Assembly (NCBI RefSeq): GCF_023091745.1
Contig: NC_068926.1
Location: forward strand, 63,300,001 to 63,364,000
Origin: Budorcas taxicolor
Taxonomy: Eukaryota; Chordata; Mammalia; Artiodactyla; Bovidae
Length of the DNA stretch: 64,000 nt
Reading direction: 5' to 3'
In this document: in pieces, positions 38,202 through 48,731 of the stretch
Layout of the letters: the number at the start of each line of letters is the position of its first letter
How positions within the stretch are numbered: position 1 is the first letter of the stretch
Position numbers and translations under genes: made by a program
The notes under the pieces: generated by a model
Seen by the model: the letters and a program-made list of their open reading frames with translations, nothing else
Databases searched by the model: none
What the model was told of the DNA's origin: nothing

Positions 38202-38705
38202 TTCCATAATCTGGCTGGCTCAGAGACACAATCACATACGACATATTCATATTGTGGAGACAGAAAATTCTGGAAAGCTGGGTGTGGGGGCAGAGTAGAT
38301 CTCTCTCTTTTCTAGACAGTGTTTTATGAAGTCTGTGTGGAGGGAGACACACAAGGGGCTCCAGGGCCTCGGAGGCCCACCCCACCTTGTCTCCTTCAGG
38401 TCGTCTCCTGCACCAGGCTGCGGCGGTGGAGCTCGACTACTTGGCCTTCAGCCTTGAGTAACCGGGAGTCTCCTTCCTGGGGTCACAGAATGTTCTGGTA
38501 CCATAGGTCTGACGCGGCCCAGGGGGAGCACAGGAGGGCAGACCCCCCTCACCCTATGACCACTTCTTAGCCCCAACGCCTGGGCTGGCCCCAGTCACGG
38601 GCAGAGCCTGGACTCGTCAGCCAAATTCTTGCATTGGAGAGGGACTCAGGGCTCGGACAGGCTAGTCCCTATGGGAAGCCTGAGCTCCCTGCCCGCACAC
38701 TGGGC

Positions 38706-39042
38706 TCAGTTTGAGGGCATGGCAGCAGCACTCTTTGTTGGCGGGGACGGGGAGGCCTCACTGGCCTTCTTTGCCTTTTTCTTCCGCTTCTTCTTTTTGG
38801 TCCCAGGGGGCGCCTGGTCCCCGTTGAGCTGGGCAGACTCCTTTTCCTGCCTTCCGACTGCAGCCTTGCTGGTGGCGATAGAGGCCACGTCGGCACTGTC
38901 CTCATTCTTGGCTTTCTTTTTCAACTTCCTTTTCTTCTTCTTCTCCACGAGGACAGGGCCGTGGATGGCGGACTCCTGGAGGATGTCGGAGGCGGACACA
39001 GCCGCCTCTCGGCAGCGCCGTAACTCGTCGCCATCATCGCTG
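38706..39042 (-). CDS. CUSTOS: CUSTOS coding exon 6 with stop
   Basis: Reads SSDDGDELRRCREAAVSASD, then ILQESAIHGP, a Lys-rich run (KKKKRKLKKKAK), SAQLNGDQAPPGTKKKKRKK and ends AAAMPSN before TGA at 38708-38706. The acceptor is ggcAGcAG, a NAGNAG pair, so use of the second AG would drop one Ser. Confidence 0.92.
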
Positions 39043-42000
39043 CTGCCAGGGAGGGCGGGGGGAGTGTTAGAGGGACTCGGGATGGGACCCCAAAGCTGCC
39101 GCGCACTGCCCCAGGCCAGGCCACCAGACGGAGGCCAGGGAGAGACAGCGGTATGCGGAGAACTCAGGCTTGGCCGGGGGCAGACCTGGGTTCCCACATA
39201 GGCTTCTCTCCTTCCAGGCTGTGTGACCTCATTTCGTGACTTAACCTCTCCGACCCTCAGGGTCTTCACCTATCAAGTGGGGATCTTAACAGAGCCTAGG
39301 CCTCACAGGGATGTCCCAGGAGTGTGGTTTCGGGCACGAGATGGGTGCTCCGAGAGCAGTCAACATCCAGCCCCCAATGGAAGCTCTCCCCCTCCCACTG
39401 AGTTACTATGTCTCCAGCTACCTGGCGGGACTCCTCCTGGGTCCAGGCCTGACTGGGGTCTGCATGGCTATCTGTGGGTGGAGGTGGGGGCGGATCTGGT
39501 CAAAATGAGGAAACCTGAGGAGAGGACATATCATCTCACCTGGAGCTGGACGGCAACCGTTTCCGGCAGGGCTGGGGAGCAGCTTCCTTCTCGGGGCCTC
39601 TGGGGATGGACGTGAAGAAAAGGCGGAAGCCTGCAACCCATGGGGATGGAGTCAGCACGGCCAGGGGCCCGCAGGTGCCAAGGCTGCCCCACCTCTGTCC
39701 TCACGGAGCCCCTGGTCCAGAGGGCATTGCTCCTATTTAATAAGAGAGCGGTGCCTCGCAGGATGAGAGGCAGCACGCTTTCTTCTGCTGCAGAGACGGG
39801 ACCGGGTGCTTGAGGGGTTGCCAGCCACCAAGTCAAGCCAGCAAGTCTCCCGAGGCTTCTGGGACGCAGCAGCTGAGCTGCCTGCCTACGGCAGCTTGCA
39901 GAGTGGTGAGTGAGTCGGGCAGGGGACAGAGACTCGTGTGTGAGAGGCTGTGGGGTGCAGCAGGTGCTCCTGCTCAGGGTCACCTGGGGCCAGTGGCCGC
40001 ATTCCTGGCCCCAGCTCCCCTCATGGGTCCCCCTGTGAACAGGGTCACCATAACATCTGCCTCGGACAGGGCCTGCAGGCATGAAGGAAGATAGTATGCC
40101 AAAAGGGCATTTTGTAGCTCCAGACTCACAGGAGGGGCTTAATAAAGGAAAGCTGTTATCAACAGTCAAGCTGCTCACCATCATCCTCCAGGGCGCCTCG
40201 CTGCACCTCGGCCTTTCTTGGCTCCTTCACGATTTCTGAAATGGTAATGGAGCTACGGGAAGAGACAATGGATTTAGGATGAGATTTTGGGTAACAACAA
40301 CAAAAATTATTTTTAATTAAAACTTCTTTTTGTTGTTGCTAAGTGGAGGGGACAGAGTAACGCAATGTTACACGCGGAGGCAGAGGGCCCCCAGGCTGAT
40401 GGGAACATGCCTGGTCACGGCCATAACGTGGTGAAGAGCCCCTGTCAGCTCAAACGACGGTGACTTACTGGTTCAAACCCTACTTTATCCCACAAAGTGC
40501 TGAAGAAGTTTTGAAGATACTCACAGTACAAGAGAATGCAACTTCAAATAAGGCAAAGAGAAAACGAGAGCAAGAGGGACAGAAAGAGCCAGAAGTGTGG
40601 CCAGGAAGCCCGACAGACTTGCTAGACAGAGGGCACACATTTGGTTCTCAACTTCCTGGCAGCAAGCCCGAAAAGGGAAACATGACTGGTTGAGGAAAGA
40701 ACATTTCAGAGGTTCAGCTCCTAGAACAGGCAGACCTGCTTTTTTTTTTTTTTTCTTAAAAAAAGCTTGAGTTAATACATATTGACATTCAGTGCCAAGA
40801 AATAATATGGGGAGACCCCATGTATTCCCCACCTGGTTTCTCCCTGGGACAACACTGTGTGTAACTAACATCCATGATCACAACTGAGAAACTGACTTTG
40901 TTACAATCCACTGACCTTTCTCAGGCTTCAGACCTCGGTTTTAAGTTCTGATTTTTGTCACTTATTAACAAGGGACTTCATCTCTCTGAACCTGTGTTAC
41001 CCCTCTGAACACTGGGAGTGATGAGACTCCTGGCTTCCTAGAGCTGTTACAAGGTTCAAATGAGAAAGTGGACTCCAATCCCTGAGCATGGAGCCTGGCT
41101 GTGAACCAGTAAATGCCAGCCATAACAATGATGAAGATGACTACTGCTGTAAGATAAGCAATCAGTGGAGTTCCCTGGTGGCTCAGTGGTAAAGACCAAG
41201 CCTGCCAATGTGGGTTCAATCCCTGGTCCAGGAAGATCCCACATGCCATGGGGCAGCTAAACCCGTGAGCCACAACTACTGAGCTCGTGCAGGCCTGCGA
41301 GCTGCAACTACTGAGCCCACGTGCCACAACCACTGAAGCCCGTGAGCCTAGAGCCCGTGATTCCAACAAGTGAAGCCACCACAATGAGAGCCCCTCGCAC
41401 CTCAATGAAGAGGAGCCCCCGCTCGCTACAACTGGAGAGAGCCTGAGCAAAGCAAGGAAGACCTGGCACAGCCGGAAAAAAAAGATAAACAATGAGCTCC
41501 ACAGCAATGTGCTTTCTCTAGCACAGATGAAGAGGGGAGAACTGCCGAGACCAGGAAGCAGGTCTCGGGGAGTGCTGGCGAGGCAGTCAGCTCGCAACTG
41601 GAGACCAACGCTCTAAGCGACGCCCTTGCAGCAAACAGAATGATGTGCTGGGCGCTTCTCCCAACTGCCTTGTGTAGGTGCCGGCAGCCTTGTCCTGCAT
41701 GGGACACGGTCTGGGGAGAGGGCACAGAGATGATGCCAACAGGGTCCTGAGCCTGTCCTGGGCATCTAACCTCCTGGGTATCTAACCCGGTGGTTCACTG
41801 TCAGTCGGCAGGGCCATTAGGCGATGTCTGGAGATACAGCTGGTTGTCACGGCTGGTGGAGCAATGTTACTAGGATCTCGTGGGTAGAGTCGAAGTACGC
41901 TGCTAACCCTCCTACAGTGCTCGGTACAGCCCTGCACAACCATGAACAATCTGGGCCAAAATGTCCATGGTGCCAAGATAAGAAACCTTGATCTAACACA

Positions 42001-45000
42001 AGGGACTAACTGGGGTATCATTTCTTTGTCTGTGCTATGCTGATTCAGTCGTGTCTGACTCTGTGCGACCCTATGGACTACAGTCCATCAGGCTCCTCTG
42101 TCCATGGGATTCCCCAGGCAAGAATACTGGAGTTGGTTGCCATTTCCTTCTCCAGCGGATCTTCCCAATCCGGGGATTGAACCCACATCTCTTAGGTCTT
42201 CTGCACTGGCAGGCGGGGTCTTTACTGCTACCACCTGGGAAGCCCTTAAAACACAAGACACTGGCTCAGGATAGCTGTGCACACTGTGTGAGTGCCAAGT
42301 CACTTCTTTGGAGAGAAATAAGTACAGAACACTGCAGGAACTATCCTGATGGTGGGTGACCAACGCCCTGGTGGATTTCCACCTGGGGAAATGCTCGTCA
42401 TGGATCACTGCAATGCCAGGTGGCCCTGGTTACCCTCAAGCCGAACGGTCACTGAGAAAAATCACTCCCTCGGATTGAGATGCCCACCTGACCTTCCTAA
42501 ACATGGTAAGCACATTCCCACACTGGGGACTGGCACTAAGGCCGTGGGGGTGCAGGCTGCTGAGGGCTGGCCCAAAGTTCTATATGGGATTAGCAGCAGC
42601 TGTGCACTTTGGGAGGGCTCATCTGTCCTTTTTGATGGTTACTTCAAATTGAAGGACCATAGCCCAAACATCCTGAGTCTCCCTTTCGAAATCTGCTAGG
42701 GCTTTGTCAAGTGAGGATAGATCTAGCCCAGCCTGCCCCAGACCAAGTCCCATGCCACGCCACTGGTCATCCTCGGAACAGAGGCCCTGTGGCCAAACAT
42801 GCTTGGAAGACACGGGCTAAACAAAGTTACACAGGACTCTTTACTGCAGGACTTTTCAGAGTCTTGAAGACACTACTAAGAATCTAAATCTCCCAGGGCA
42901 GGGCTTCCCTGCTGGCTCAGTGGTAAAGAATCCGCCTGCCAATGCAGGAGACATGAATTCGATCCCTGATCCAGGAAGATTCCACATGCCGCAGAGCAAC
43001 TAAGCCCACTAAGCCCAGTAAGAAAACTACTGAGCCTGTGCTCTAGAGCCTGGGAGCCCCAACTACTGAGCCCACATGCTCTAGAGCCCTTGCTCTATAA
43101 CAAGAGAAGCCACTGCAATGAGAAGCCTGTGTACTTAGAGAAAAGCCCACACAGCAACAAAGACCCAGGATGGCCAAAAGTAAATAAATAAAATTACAAA
43201 GATAAATTAATTAACCTCCCAAGGCACAGTGGGTAAGCAGAGTACAGCATTTCTCCACCTCCTCTTTGCAGCTGGAGCCCTGGTGCCCAGAGCCGCACTC
43301 TGGACTCAAGTTCCTGGGCACCTACTTTAGGAATGCTGATCTGGATCTTTCTCTTTTTTTAAGTATTTCTTTGGCTGCGCTAGATCCTACTTGCGACACA
43401 CGTGATCTTTTCTTCAGTTGTGGCATGTGGGAGCTAGTTCCCTGACCAGGGATTGAACCTGGGCCTCCTGCACTGGGATCGCGGAGTCTTAGCCACTGGA
43501 CCACCAGGGAAGTCCTGCCGACCTGGATCTTCACAGATTATATTCTCGCAGCACCTGCCATACAGTAAGCACTCAGGAAACAGGAATTCCGCTGGTCCCT
43601 TGTCCTCTTTTGGGGGGAATAAGCTCTTGCACCCCGGGGTCCCCTCTTCCTCTTGGGGCAGCAGGAGAGCACAGTGGTTAAGAGCAGGGCCCTGGAGCTG
43701 AGCCCACTCTGCTCCCTCCTCCGTGACTGCAGGCACATGCTTCTTCTTACAGACGGGAGCCTTTTCCCACAGCTGGGGAACAAGCACAACGACAGGCCCC
43801 GCACGGTAGGGTGATGCCTTGTGCTTACCACTGTGCCAACTTACATCTGCTGAGCTCCCAGGCCTCGGGGGGCCATTAGTCCTGGAATGAATGAATGAGG
43901 GCAGGAAAAGAGAATGTAGGTGTTTGCTACCTGTCCAGCAGGGCTCCCAGTTTCTTGGCTACATGGGCTCGGAATTCGGGGGTGGTCTGAAGCTCGTTGC
44001 CATCTTGTTCGTGCTCATCTACCTTGTGCCTGCAACACATACGAAAGGACCTCACCTCCTGCCAGCTCAGAGGCTGCCCCCAAGAGGGTGGGGAAGACAT
44101 GTGTCTTGCTCACCCTGACATACCAGGGTGTAGCAGGGAGTACATGGGGGGGGGGGGGGGGGGCGCGGCGCAGGTGGCAGGGGCCAACATCAATGAATGA
44201 ACAGATGAAACCTGAATCCAAAGTGCACAGTACCTGAGGCTTGGCTGGTTGGCTGGCAACTTAGCATTTGTAGCACCTGTGGAAATAATGAACACTGAGG
44301 TATTTACAGAGGAAACAACTATACCATCTGTTGTGTGCTGGGCACTATTTTATGTGATTTACACCTATAATTTGTTGAATCTTTCCAAAAACCCGATGGG
44401 ACTAACAGGGGTGGGGGTGGAGGTGGAGCAGTCACCATCCCCCATTTACAGAGGAAACTGAGGCAAGGAGATGTAAAATAGCTTGTTGTTGTTCAGCTGC
44501 TAAGTCATGACTGACTGCGATCCCATGGACTGTAGCCTGCCAGGCTCCTCTGTCCATGGGCTTTCCCAAGCAAGAATGTTGCCATTTCCTTTTCCAGGGG
44601 ATCTTCCTGACCCAGGGATCAAACCCATGCCTCCCGCATTGGCAGGTGGATTCCTTACTGCTGAGCCACTGGGGAAGCCCTGTTAAACAGCTTAGCCAAA
44701 CAGCCAACAAGTGACAAGAACTGGGATGAGGATCCAGGCTGTCTGGCTCCAGAGCCCCTCCAGAGAGATGGCATGTAACCCAGTCCTCCTGAAGAGATGG
44801 TGTCTCAGCTGTATTAAAGGATAAATTGGAGCCAGACAGGAAGGGGAAATGAATCCATGACGAGAGACCAACCACATAACTGCTGCTCTTTACTGAGCCT
44901 TTAATGTGTGCCAAGCACTGCAGATACATCATCTCTGCTCCTTACAAGGGTGGGTACTATCCTTACCCCCACATTACAGATGAGGAAATTTAAATACAGT

Positions 45001-47017
45001 GAGACTTAAGTACCCTGCCCAAATTCTTCCTGCTAGTGAGTAGTGGCAGGACTTTATTTTTGGGGGCTCCAAAATCACTGCAGATGGTGACTGCAGCCAT
45101 GAAATTAAAAGGCACTTGCTCCTTCGAAGAAAAGCTATGACCAACTTAGACAGCATATCAAAAAGCAGAGACATTACTTTGCCAACAAAGGTCCGTCTAG
45201 TCAAAGCTATGGTTTTTCCAGTAGTCATGTATGGATGTGAGAATTGGACTATAAAGAAAGCTGAGCGCTGAAGAACTGATGCTTTTGAAGTGTGGTGTTG
45301 GAGAAGACTCTGGAAAGTCCCTTGGACTGCATGGAATTCCAACCAGTTCATCCTAAAGGAAATCAGTTCTGAATATTCATTGGAAGGACTGACACTGAAG
45401 CTGAAACTCCAATACTTTGGCCACCTGATGGGACGAAGCAACTCATTGGAAAAGACCCTGATGCTGGGAAAGATTGAAGGCAGGAAGAGAAGGGGACGAC
45501 AGAGGATGAGACGGTTGGATGGAATCACCGACTTGATGGACATGAGTTTGAGTAGGTTCCGGGAGTTGGTGATGGACAGGGAAGCCTGGCGTGCTGCAGT
45601 CCATGGGGTTGCAAAGAGCTGGACACGACTGAGTGACTGAACTGAACTGAACTGAGTGAGTGATAAGAGATGGAAAGGCATTTCTTTTTTTTTTTTTTTA
45701 AATGAGATATGGAAAGGCATTTCTGCACACAGAGAAGGCAGAGTTATGGTGACCACAGATGAGAGGACATAGCATGGTCTGGAGCCTACCTGTGGAACGT
45801 GTGGCAGGAAAGCAAGCTGGGAATTGATTACCAAAGGCCAGGAATTGATTACCAAAGGGTTTGTAAGTCCTTTTATTTACTTATTATTTTAACTTTTACA
45901 GAAATTATTGATTTACTCAGCTCTGCCGGGTCTTAGGTTCGGCACTCTGGATCCTTAGCTGCAGCCTATGAACTTCTTAGTTGCAACATGCAGTCTAGTG
46001 CCCTGACCAGAGATCCAACAAAGGCCCCCTGCATTGGGAGCATGGAGTCTTCGCCACTGGATCACCAGGGAAGTCCCGAGGGCTTGTGAGTCCTTTTAAA
46101 CAAAAGCAGGAGTTAACCTTGCTTTGCTATGGCCTGCTCTGGCAGCCTGGATCCTTCTCAGAATAATCTTTTAGATGCAAAAAATACAACACATAGGATT
46201 ACAAAGAAAACCAGTGATAGCGAAATTCAGTTATCATTAAGAGTAAAAAGCAAAATTTGGGACACTTTAATACATATGCTTCTTCATTAATGTATTAAAT
46301 TAGATCTACTGATGGACCTAAAAATTACTGTAATTTTTTAAAAATTAATTAATTAATTTATTTCTGGCTGTGCTGGGTTTCCGTTGCTGCCTGAGGGCTT
46401 TATCTAGTTACAGCAACTGGGGGCTACTCTCTGGTTTCCGCGCTCTGGTTTCTCATTGCAGAAACCGGCTTCTCTTGTTCCAGAGCACCGACTCCAGAGC
46501 TGTGGGAGGTGTGGGACACAGCTCGCTGGCAGCCCCAGGGAGTGAGAAAGTGCTGGAGCCGAGGAAAGGCTGGATGCAAGAATCCAGCTCTCGCAGTAAT
46601 CTCCGAGGAGTGGCGGGGCGCCAGGGGTGCAACAGTTAGGATGGACCCAAGGAGGCAGAGTCAAGAGATACTCTGGTGCCTTGGTTTCCCGAACTGGGGT
46701 CATGGAACAACCCGCCCCGCTGCCCTTGTCCTTATTTTGACTCTGAATCCTACTCTGAACCCCACCCAGGCCGTGGAGCCTCCTCAGGGAAAGAAGTCGA
46801 ATGCCAGTGACACCCTCTTCACCGTCCATCCTCTCAGGCCTCAGGGGAAGATCATACGCTCTTCGGCCAGACCCCCCGAATATAGCCCCCTACCGACTCT
46901 TGGCTTCTCTGGACCCCTCGGGCGCTGCTCCAAGCCCCAAGCCGGCATCGCTGCCTCGCGGCATCGTTCCAGCTCCTCTTCATCGCTGCTGCTGCTGCTG
47001 CTCTCCAGATCACTCAT
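38706..47017 (-). CDS. CUSTOS: Protein CUSTOS (C12orf43 orthologue), complete 6-exon coding region
   Basis: CUSTOS is a nuclear protein reported to modulate Wnt/beta-catenin signalling. Coding exons on the minus strand are 47017-46894, 44276-44234, 44029-43931, 40252-40179, 39630-39540 and 39042-38706. Lengths 124, 43, 99, 74, 91 and 337 total 768 nt: 255 residues plus stop, close to the roughly 262 recalled for human. All borders are GT/AG with matching phase. Visible features: an acidic Ser-rich N-terminus (SSSSSSDEEELERCREAA), a conserved ELQTTPEFRAHVAKKLGALL block in exon 3, GFRLFFTSIP in exon 5, a second SSSDDGDELRRCREAA block, and two Lys-rich nuclear-localisation-like runs near the C-terminus. 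The start is ATG 47017-47015, because the codon at the human start position is GTG here. It lies tail to tail with HNF1A. Confidence 0.93.
39540..39630 (-). CDS. CUSTOS: CUSTOS coding exon 5
   Basis: Acceptor ggttgcAG, donor GTGAGA, 91 nt. It encodes GFRLFFTSIPRGPEKEAAPQ and then PCRKRLPSSS. Confidence 0.9.
40179..40252 (-). CDS. CUSTOS: CUSTOS coding exon 4
   Basis: Acceptor tcccgtAG, donor GTGAGC, 74 nt. It encodes SSITISEIVKEPRKAEVQRG then ALEDD, matching the ITISEAAKEPAKAKVQ region of human. Confidence 0.9.
41169..41489 (+). mobile_element. CHR-type SINE, full length, in CUSTOS intron 3
   Basis: GAGTTCCCTGGTGGCTCAGT head, GGGTTCAATCCCTGGTCCAG B box, repeated CAACTACTGAGCC and CCACTGAAGCCC units, A tail. 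Confidence 0.85.
42025..42246 (-). mobile_element. Bov-tA SINE in CUSTOS intron 3
   Basis: TGATTCAGTCGTGTCTGACT at left, GGGATTGAACCCACATCTCT and CACCTGGGAAGCCC at right. Confidence 0.87.
42901..43207 (+). mobile_element. CHR-type SINE in CUSTOS intron 3
   Basis: GGGCTTCCCTGCTGGCTCAG head through GAGAAGCCACTGCAATGAGA to a TAAATAAATAAA tail. Confidence 0.85.
43354..43517 (-). mobile_element. CHR-type SINE in CUSTOS intron 3
   Basis: T run, TTTCTTTGGCTGCGCTAGAT, GGGATTGAACCTGGGCCTCC and GACCACCAGGGAAGTCC. Confidence 0.85.
43931..44029 (-). CDS. CUSTOS: CUSTOS coding exon 3
   Basis: Acceptor gttgcAG, donor GTAGCA, 99 nt. It encodes HKVDEHEQDGNELQTTPEFR and AHVAKKLGALLD, the most conserved segment of the family. 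Confidence 0.92.
44146..44163 (+). repeat. 18-base G homopolymer in CUSTOS intron 2
   Basis: Uninterrupted run of G in a 204-bp intron between exons 3 and 2. Confidence 0.85.
44234..44276 (-). CDS. CUSTOS: CUSTOS coding exon 2 (43-bp microexon)
   Basis: Acceptor ttccacAG, donor GTACTG. It encodes GATNAKLPANQPSL plus two bases of Arg. Phase and residues (QPSLR) match human, so the short exon is well supported. Confidence 0.88.
44300..44485 (+). mobile_element. MIR fragment in CUSTOS intron 1
   Basis: TGTTGTGTGCTGGGCACTAT, CCCCCATTTACAGAGGAAAC and TGAGGCAAGGAGATG. Confidence 0.65.
44490..44682 (-). mobile_element. Bov-tA SINE in CUSTOS intron 1
   Basis: GTTCAGCTGCTAAGTCATGA at left, GGGATCAAACCCATGCCTCC and GAGCCACTGGGGAAGCCC at right. 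Confidence 0.85.
45056..45658 (+). mobile_element. BovB LINE 3' fragment in CUSTOS intron 1
   Basis: Starts at GGGGCTCCAAAATCACTGC (the LGSKITADGD codons) and runs through the RT C-terminus (LQYFGHLMGRSNSLEKTLML) to the CTGAACTGAACTGAACTGAG tail. It lies antisense to CUSTOS. Confidence 0.9.
45670..45724 (-). mobile_element. Ultra-short retroinsertion: T-rich core with 16-bp target-site duplication
   Basis: ATGGAAAGGCATTTCT at 45670-45685 recurs exactly at 45709-45724. Between them are only 23 bp, mostly T, ending AAATGAGAT. This looks like a minus-strand retroposition that kept little more than the poly(A) tail. Confidence 0.6.
45820..45858 (+). repeat. 18-bp direct repeat with 21-bp period
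   Basis: GGAATTGATTACCAAAGG at 45820-45837 and again at 45841-45858. Confidence 0.85.
45875..46079 (-). mobile_element. CHR-type SINE with diverged target-site duplication
   Basis: Ends GGATCACCAGGGAAGTCCC. Flanks GGGTTTGTAAGTCCTTTT (45857-45874) and GGGCTTGTGAGTCCTTTT (46080-46097) match at 16 of 18 bases. Confidence 0.8.
46340..46505 (-). mobile_element. CHR-type SINE, partial
   Basis: TTAATTAATTAATTTATTTC tail region, TGGCTGTGCTGGGTTTCCGT and CTTCTCTTGTTCCAGAGCAC. Confidence 0.7.
46894..47017 (-). CDS. CUSTOS: CUSTOS coding exon 1
   Basis: Begins ATGAGTGAT in a strong Kozak context (GGCACC before ATG) and reads MSDLESSSSSSDEEELERCR through EKPRV plus one base, then G|GTAGGG. Upstream in the same frame is KVAAPSGT; the Val is where human has its initiator Met. 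Confidence 0.9.
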
Positions 47018-47117
47018 GGTGCCACTGGGCGCCGCCACCTTGAAGCACCGCAAAGGATTGTGGGGAGCGCCTCCTGGAGCGGTCTTCCTCCTAGGATCCA
47101 AAAGGGAGCTGAAAAAC

Positions 47118-47142
47118 GCAGGGCATTGTGGGGATTGTAGTT
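47118..47142 (-). promoter_or_regulatory. ZNF143/STAF-type site in the CUSTOS promoter
   Basis: The minus strand reads ACTACAATCCCCACAATG followed by CCCTGC, very close to the ZNF143 consensus ACTACAAYTCCCAGAATG. It lies about 100-125 bp upstream of the CUSTOS ATG, typical of this factor in housekeeping promoters. A second partial match (CCCCACAATCC) lies near 47055-47066. Confidence 0.6.
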
Positions 47143-47438
47143 CTTAAACTCAGGCCACCATTGGTCCTAAATTGTCCTGAATGGTTTCCTGAAACGTGAG
47201 AGCTGGAAGGGCCTAAGAGATCAACAGATCTATCCTCGATGAGGAAAATAAGACCTATAGACAGGAAGGAATTGCCTAAGGTCACACAAGGGGTTAATGA
47301 CAGTCAGGATCGGTTCCCATGTTTTGGTCCAATGCACTTTGATTATTATCCACTTATTCTACAAATTCAGAAGTGTGTTTGGGCATCAGAAGTACCTTAG
47401 GGACCTTTGTGTCTGTGGCGGGGTAGGGTGGGGGGCAA

Positions 47439-47662
47439 GGGGCTTCCCAGGTGGTGCTAGTGGTAAAGAACCTGGCTTCCAGTGCAGGAGATGTAAGAGT
47501 CACAGGTTCAATCCCTGGGTCAGGAAGATCCCTTGGAGAAGGGCCTGGCAACCCATTCCAGTATTGTTGACTGGAGAATTCCATGGACAGAAGAGCCTGG
47601 CCGGCTACAGTCCATAGAGTGGCACACGACTGAAGCGACTTAGCAAGCACGCACGCACGTCT
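47439..47662 (+). mobile_element. Bov-tA SINE
   Basis: GGGCTTCCCAGGTGGTGCTA head, GGTTCAATCCCTGGGTCAGG B box, GGCACACGACTGAAGCGACT tail. Confidence 0.87.
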
Positions 47663-47684
47663 GTGGTAAAAGTCACATAGTATT

Positions 47685-47890
47685 TTGTTGTTTAGTTGCT
47701 AAGTTGTGTCTGACTCTTGCGACCCCACAGACTGTAAACTGCCTGGTCCTCTGTCCACGGAAATCCCCAGGTAAGAATACTGGAGTGAGCTGCCATTTTT
47801 TTCTCCAGGGGATCTCTCCAACTCAGGGATCAAACTTGCGCCTCCTGCATTGCAGGTTGATTCTTTACTGCTGAGACACCAGGGAAGACC
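47685..47890 (-). mobile_element. Bov-tA SINE
   Basis: GTTTAGTTGCTAAGTTGTGT at left, GATCAAACTTGCGCCTCCTG and GAGACACCAGGGAAGACC at right. Confidence 0.85.
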
Positions 47891-48186
47891 ACATCATATA
47901 AAACATACTATTTTAACCATATTTAACTGTACACTTCACATTGTTGTGTAGGGGACTTTTTAAAATGCAGATTGTTGAGTCTCACTGAAAACTAGGCACA
48001 TCAGAGTCTCTGAGAGGTGGGACTCAAATCCGTATTCCTTTCAATATCCTAGGGCCTTGGTACCACTCTCAGTATAATCCATGAACAAGCAGCATCAGCA
48101 AACTCCAGAGCCTGTTAGAAATTCAGCCTTGGTTTCAGCCTAGACCTGAATCAGAACCTGCATTTGAACAGGATCTCCAGGTGATA

Positions 48187-48400
48187 CAGACTTCCCTGGT
48201 GGCTCAGCAGTAAAGAACCCACCTGCCAATGCAGGAGACACGGGTTTGATCCCTGGGTCAGGAAGACCCCCAGGAGAAGGAAACGGGAACCCATTCCAGT
48301 ATTCTTGCCTGGGAAATCCCATGGACAGAGAAGCCTGGTGGGCTACAGTCCATGGGGTTGCAAATAGTTGTACTTGACTTAGCGACTCAACAACAACAGC
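48187..48400 (+). mobile_element. Bov-tA SINE
   Basis: GACTTCCCTGGTGGCTCAGC head, GGGTTTGATCCCTGGGTCAG, tail TTGACTTAGCGACTCAACAA. Confidence 0.87.
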
Positions 48401-48409
48401 AACAACAGT

Positions 48410-48605
48410 AGGCTATTACAGAGTGCTGAGTCGAGCTCCTCATGCTATACAGCAGGTTCTTATTAGTTATCTGTTTTATATGTAGTGTGTATATGTCAGT
48501 CTCAATCTCCCAGTTTATCCCTCCCCTTTCCCCCTTCACCCCTGGTAACCGTAAGTATGTTTTCTACATCCATGACTGTACATCTATTTTGTAAATAAGT
48601 TGAGG
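48410..48605 (-). mobile_element. L1 LINE fragment
   Basis: TGCTATACAGCAGGTTCTTA, TTATCTGTTTTATATGTAGT and CCCCTGGTAACCGTAAG are antisense L1 3'-region sequence. Confidence 0.7.
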
Positions 48606-48731
48606 GGATTTTTAAAACTACATCATCCTCCATCTCCCTTATCTCTATCTCACTTTCCTGCACAGTCCTTACTTTCCAGAGTTGAGAGGCTCATATACTT
48701 AGGCTATAACTCCCAGGACAGCTTTAGCACC

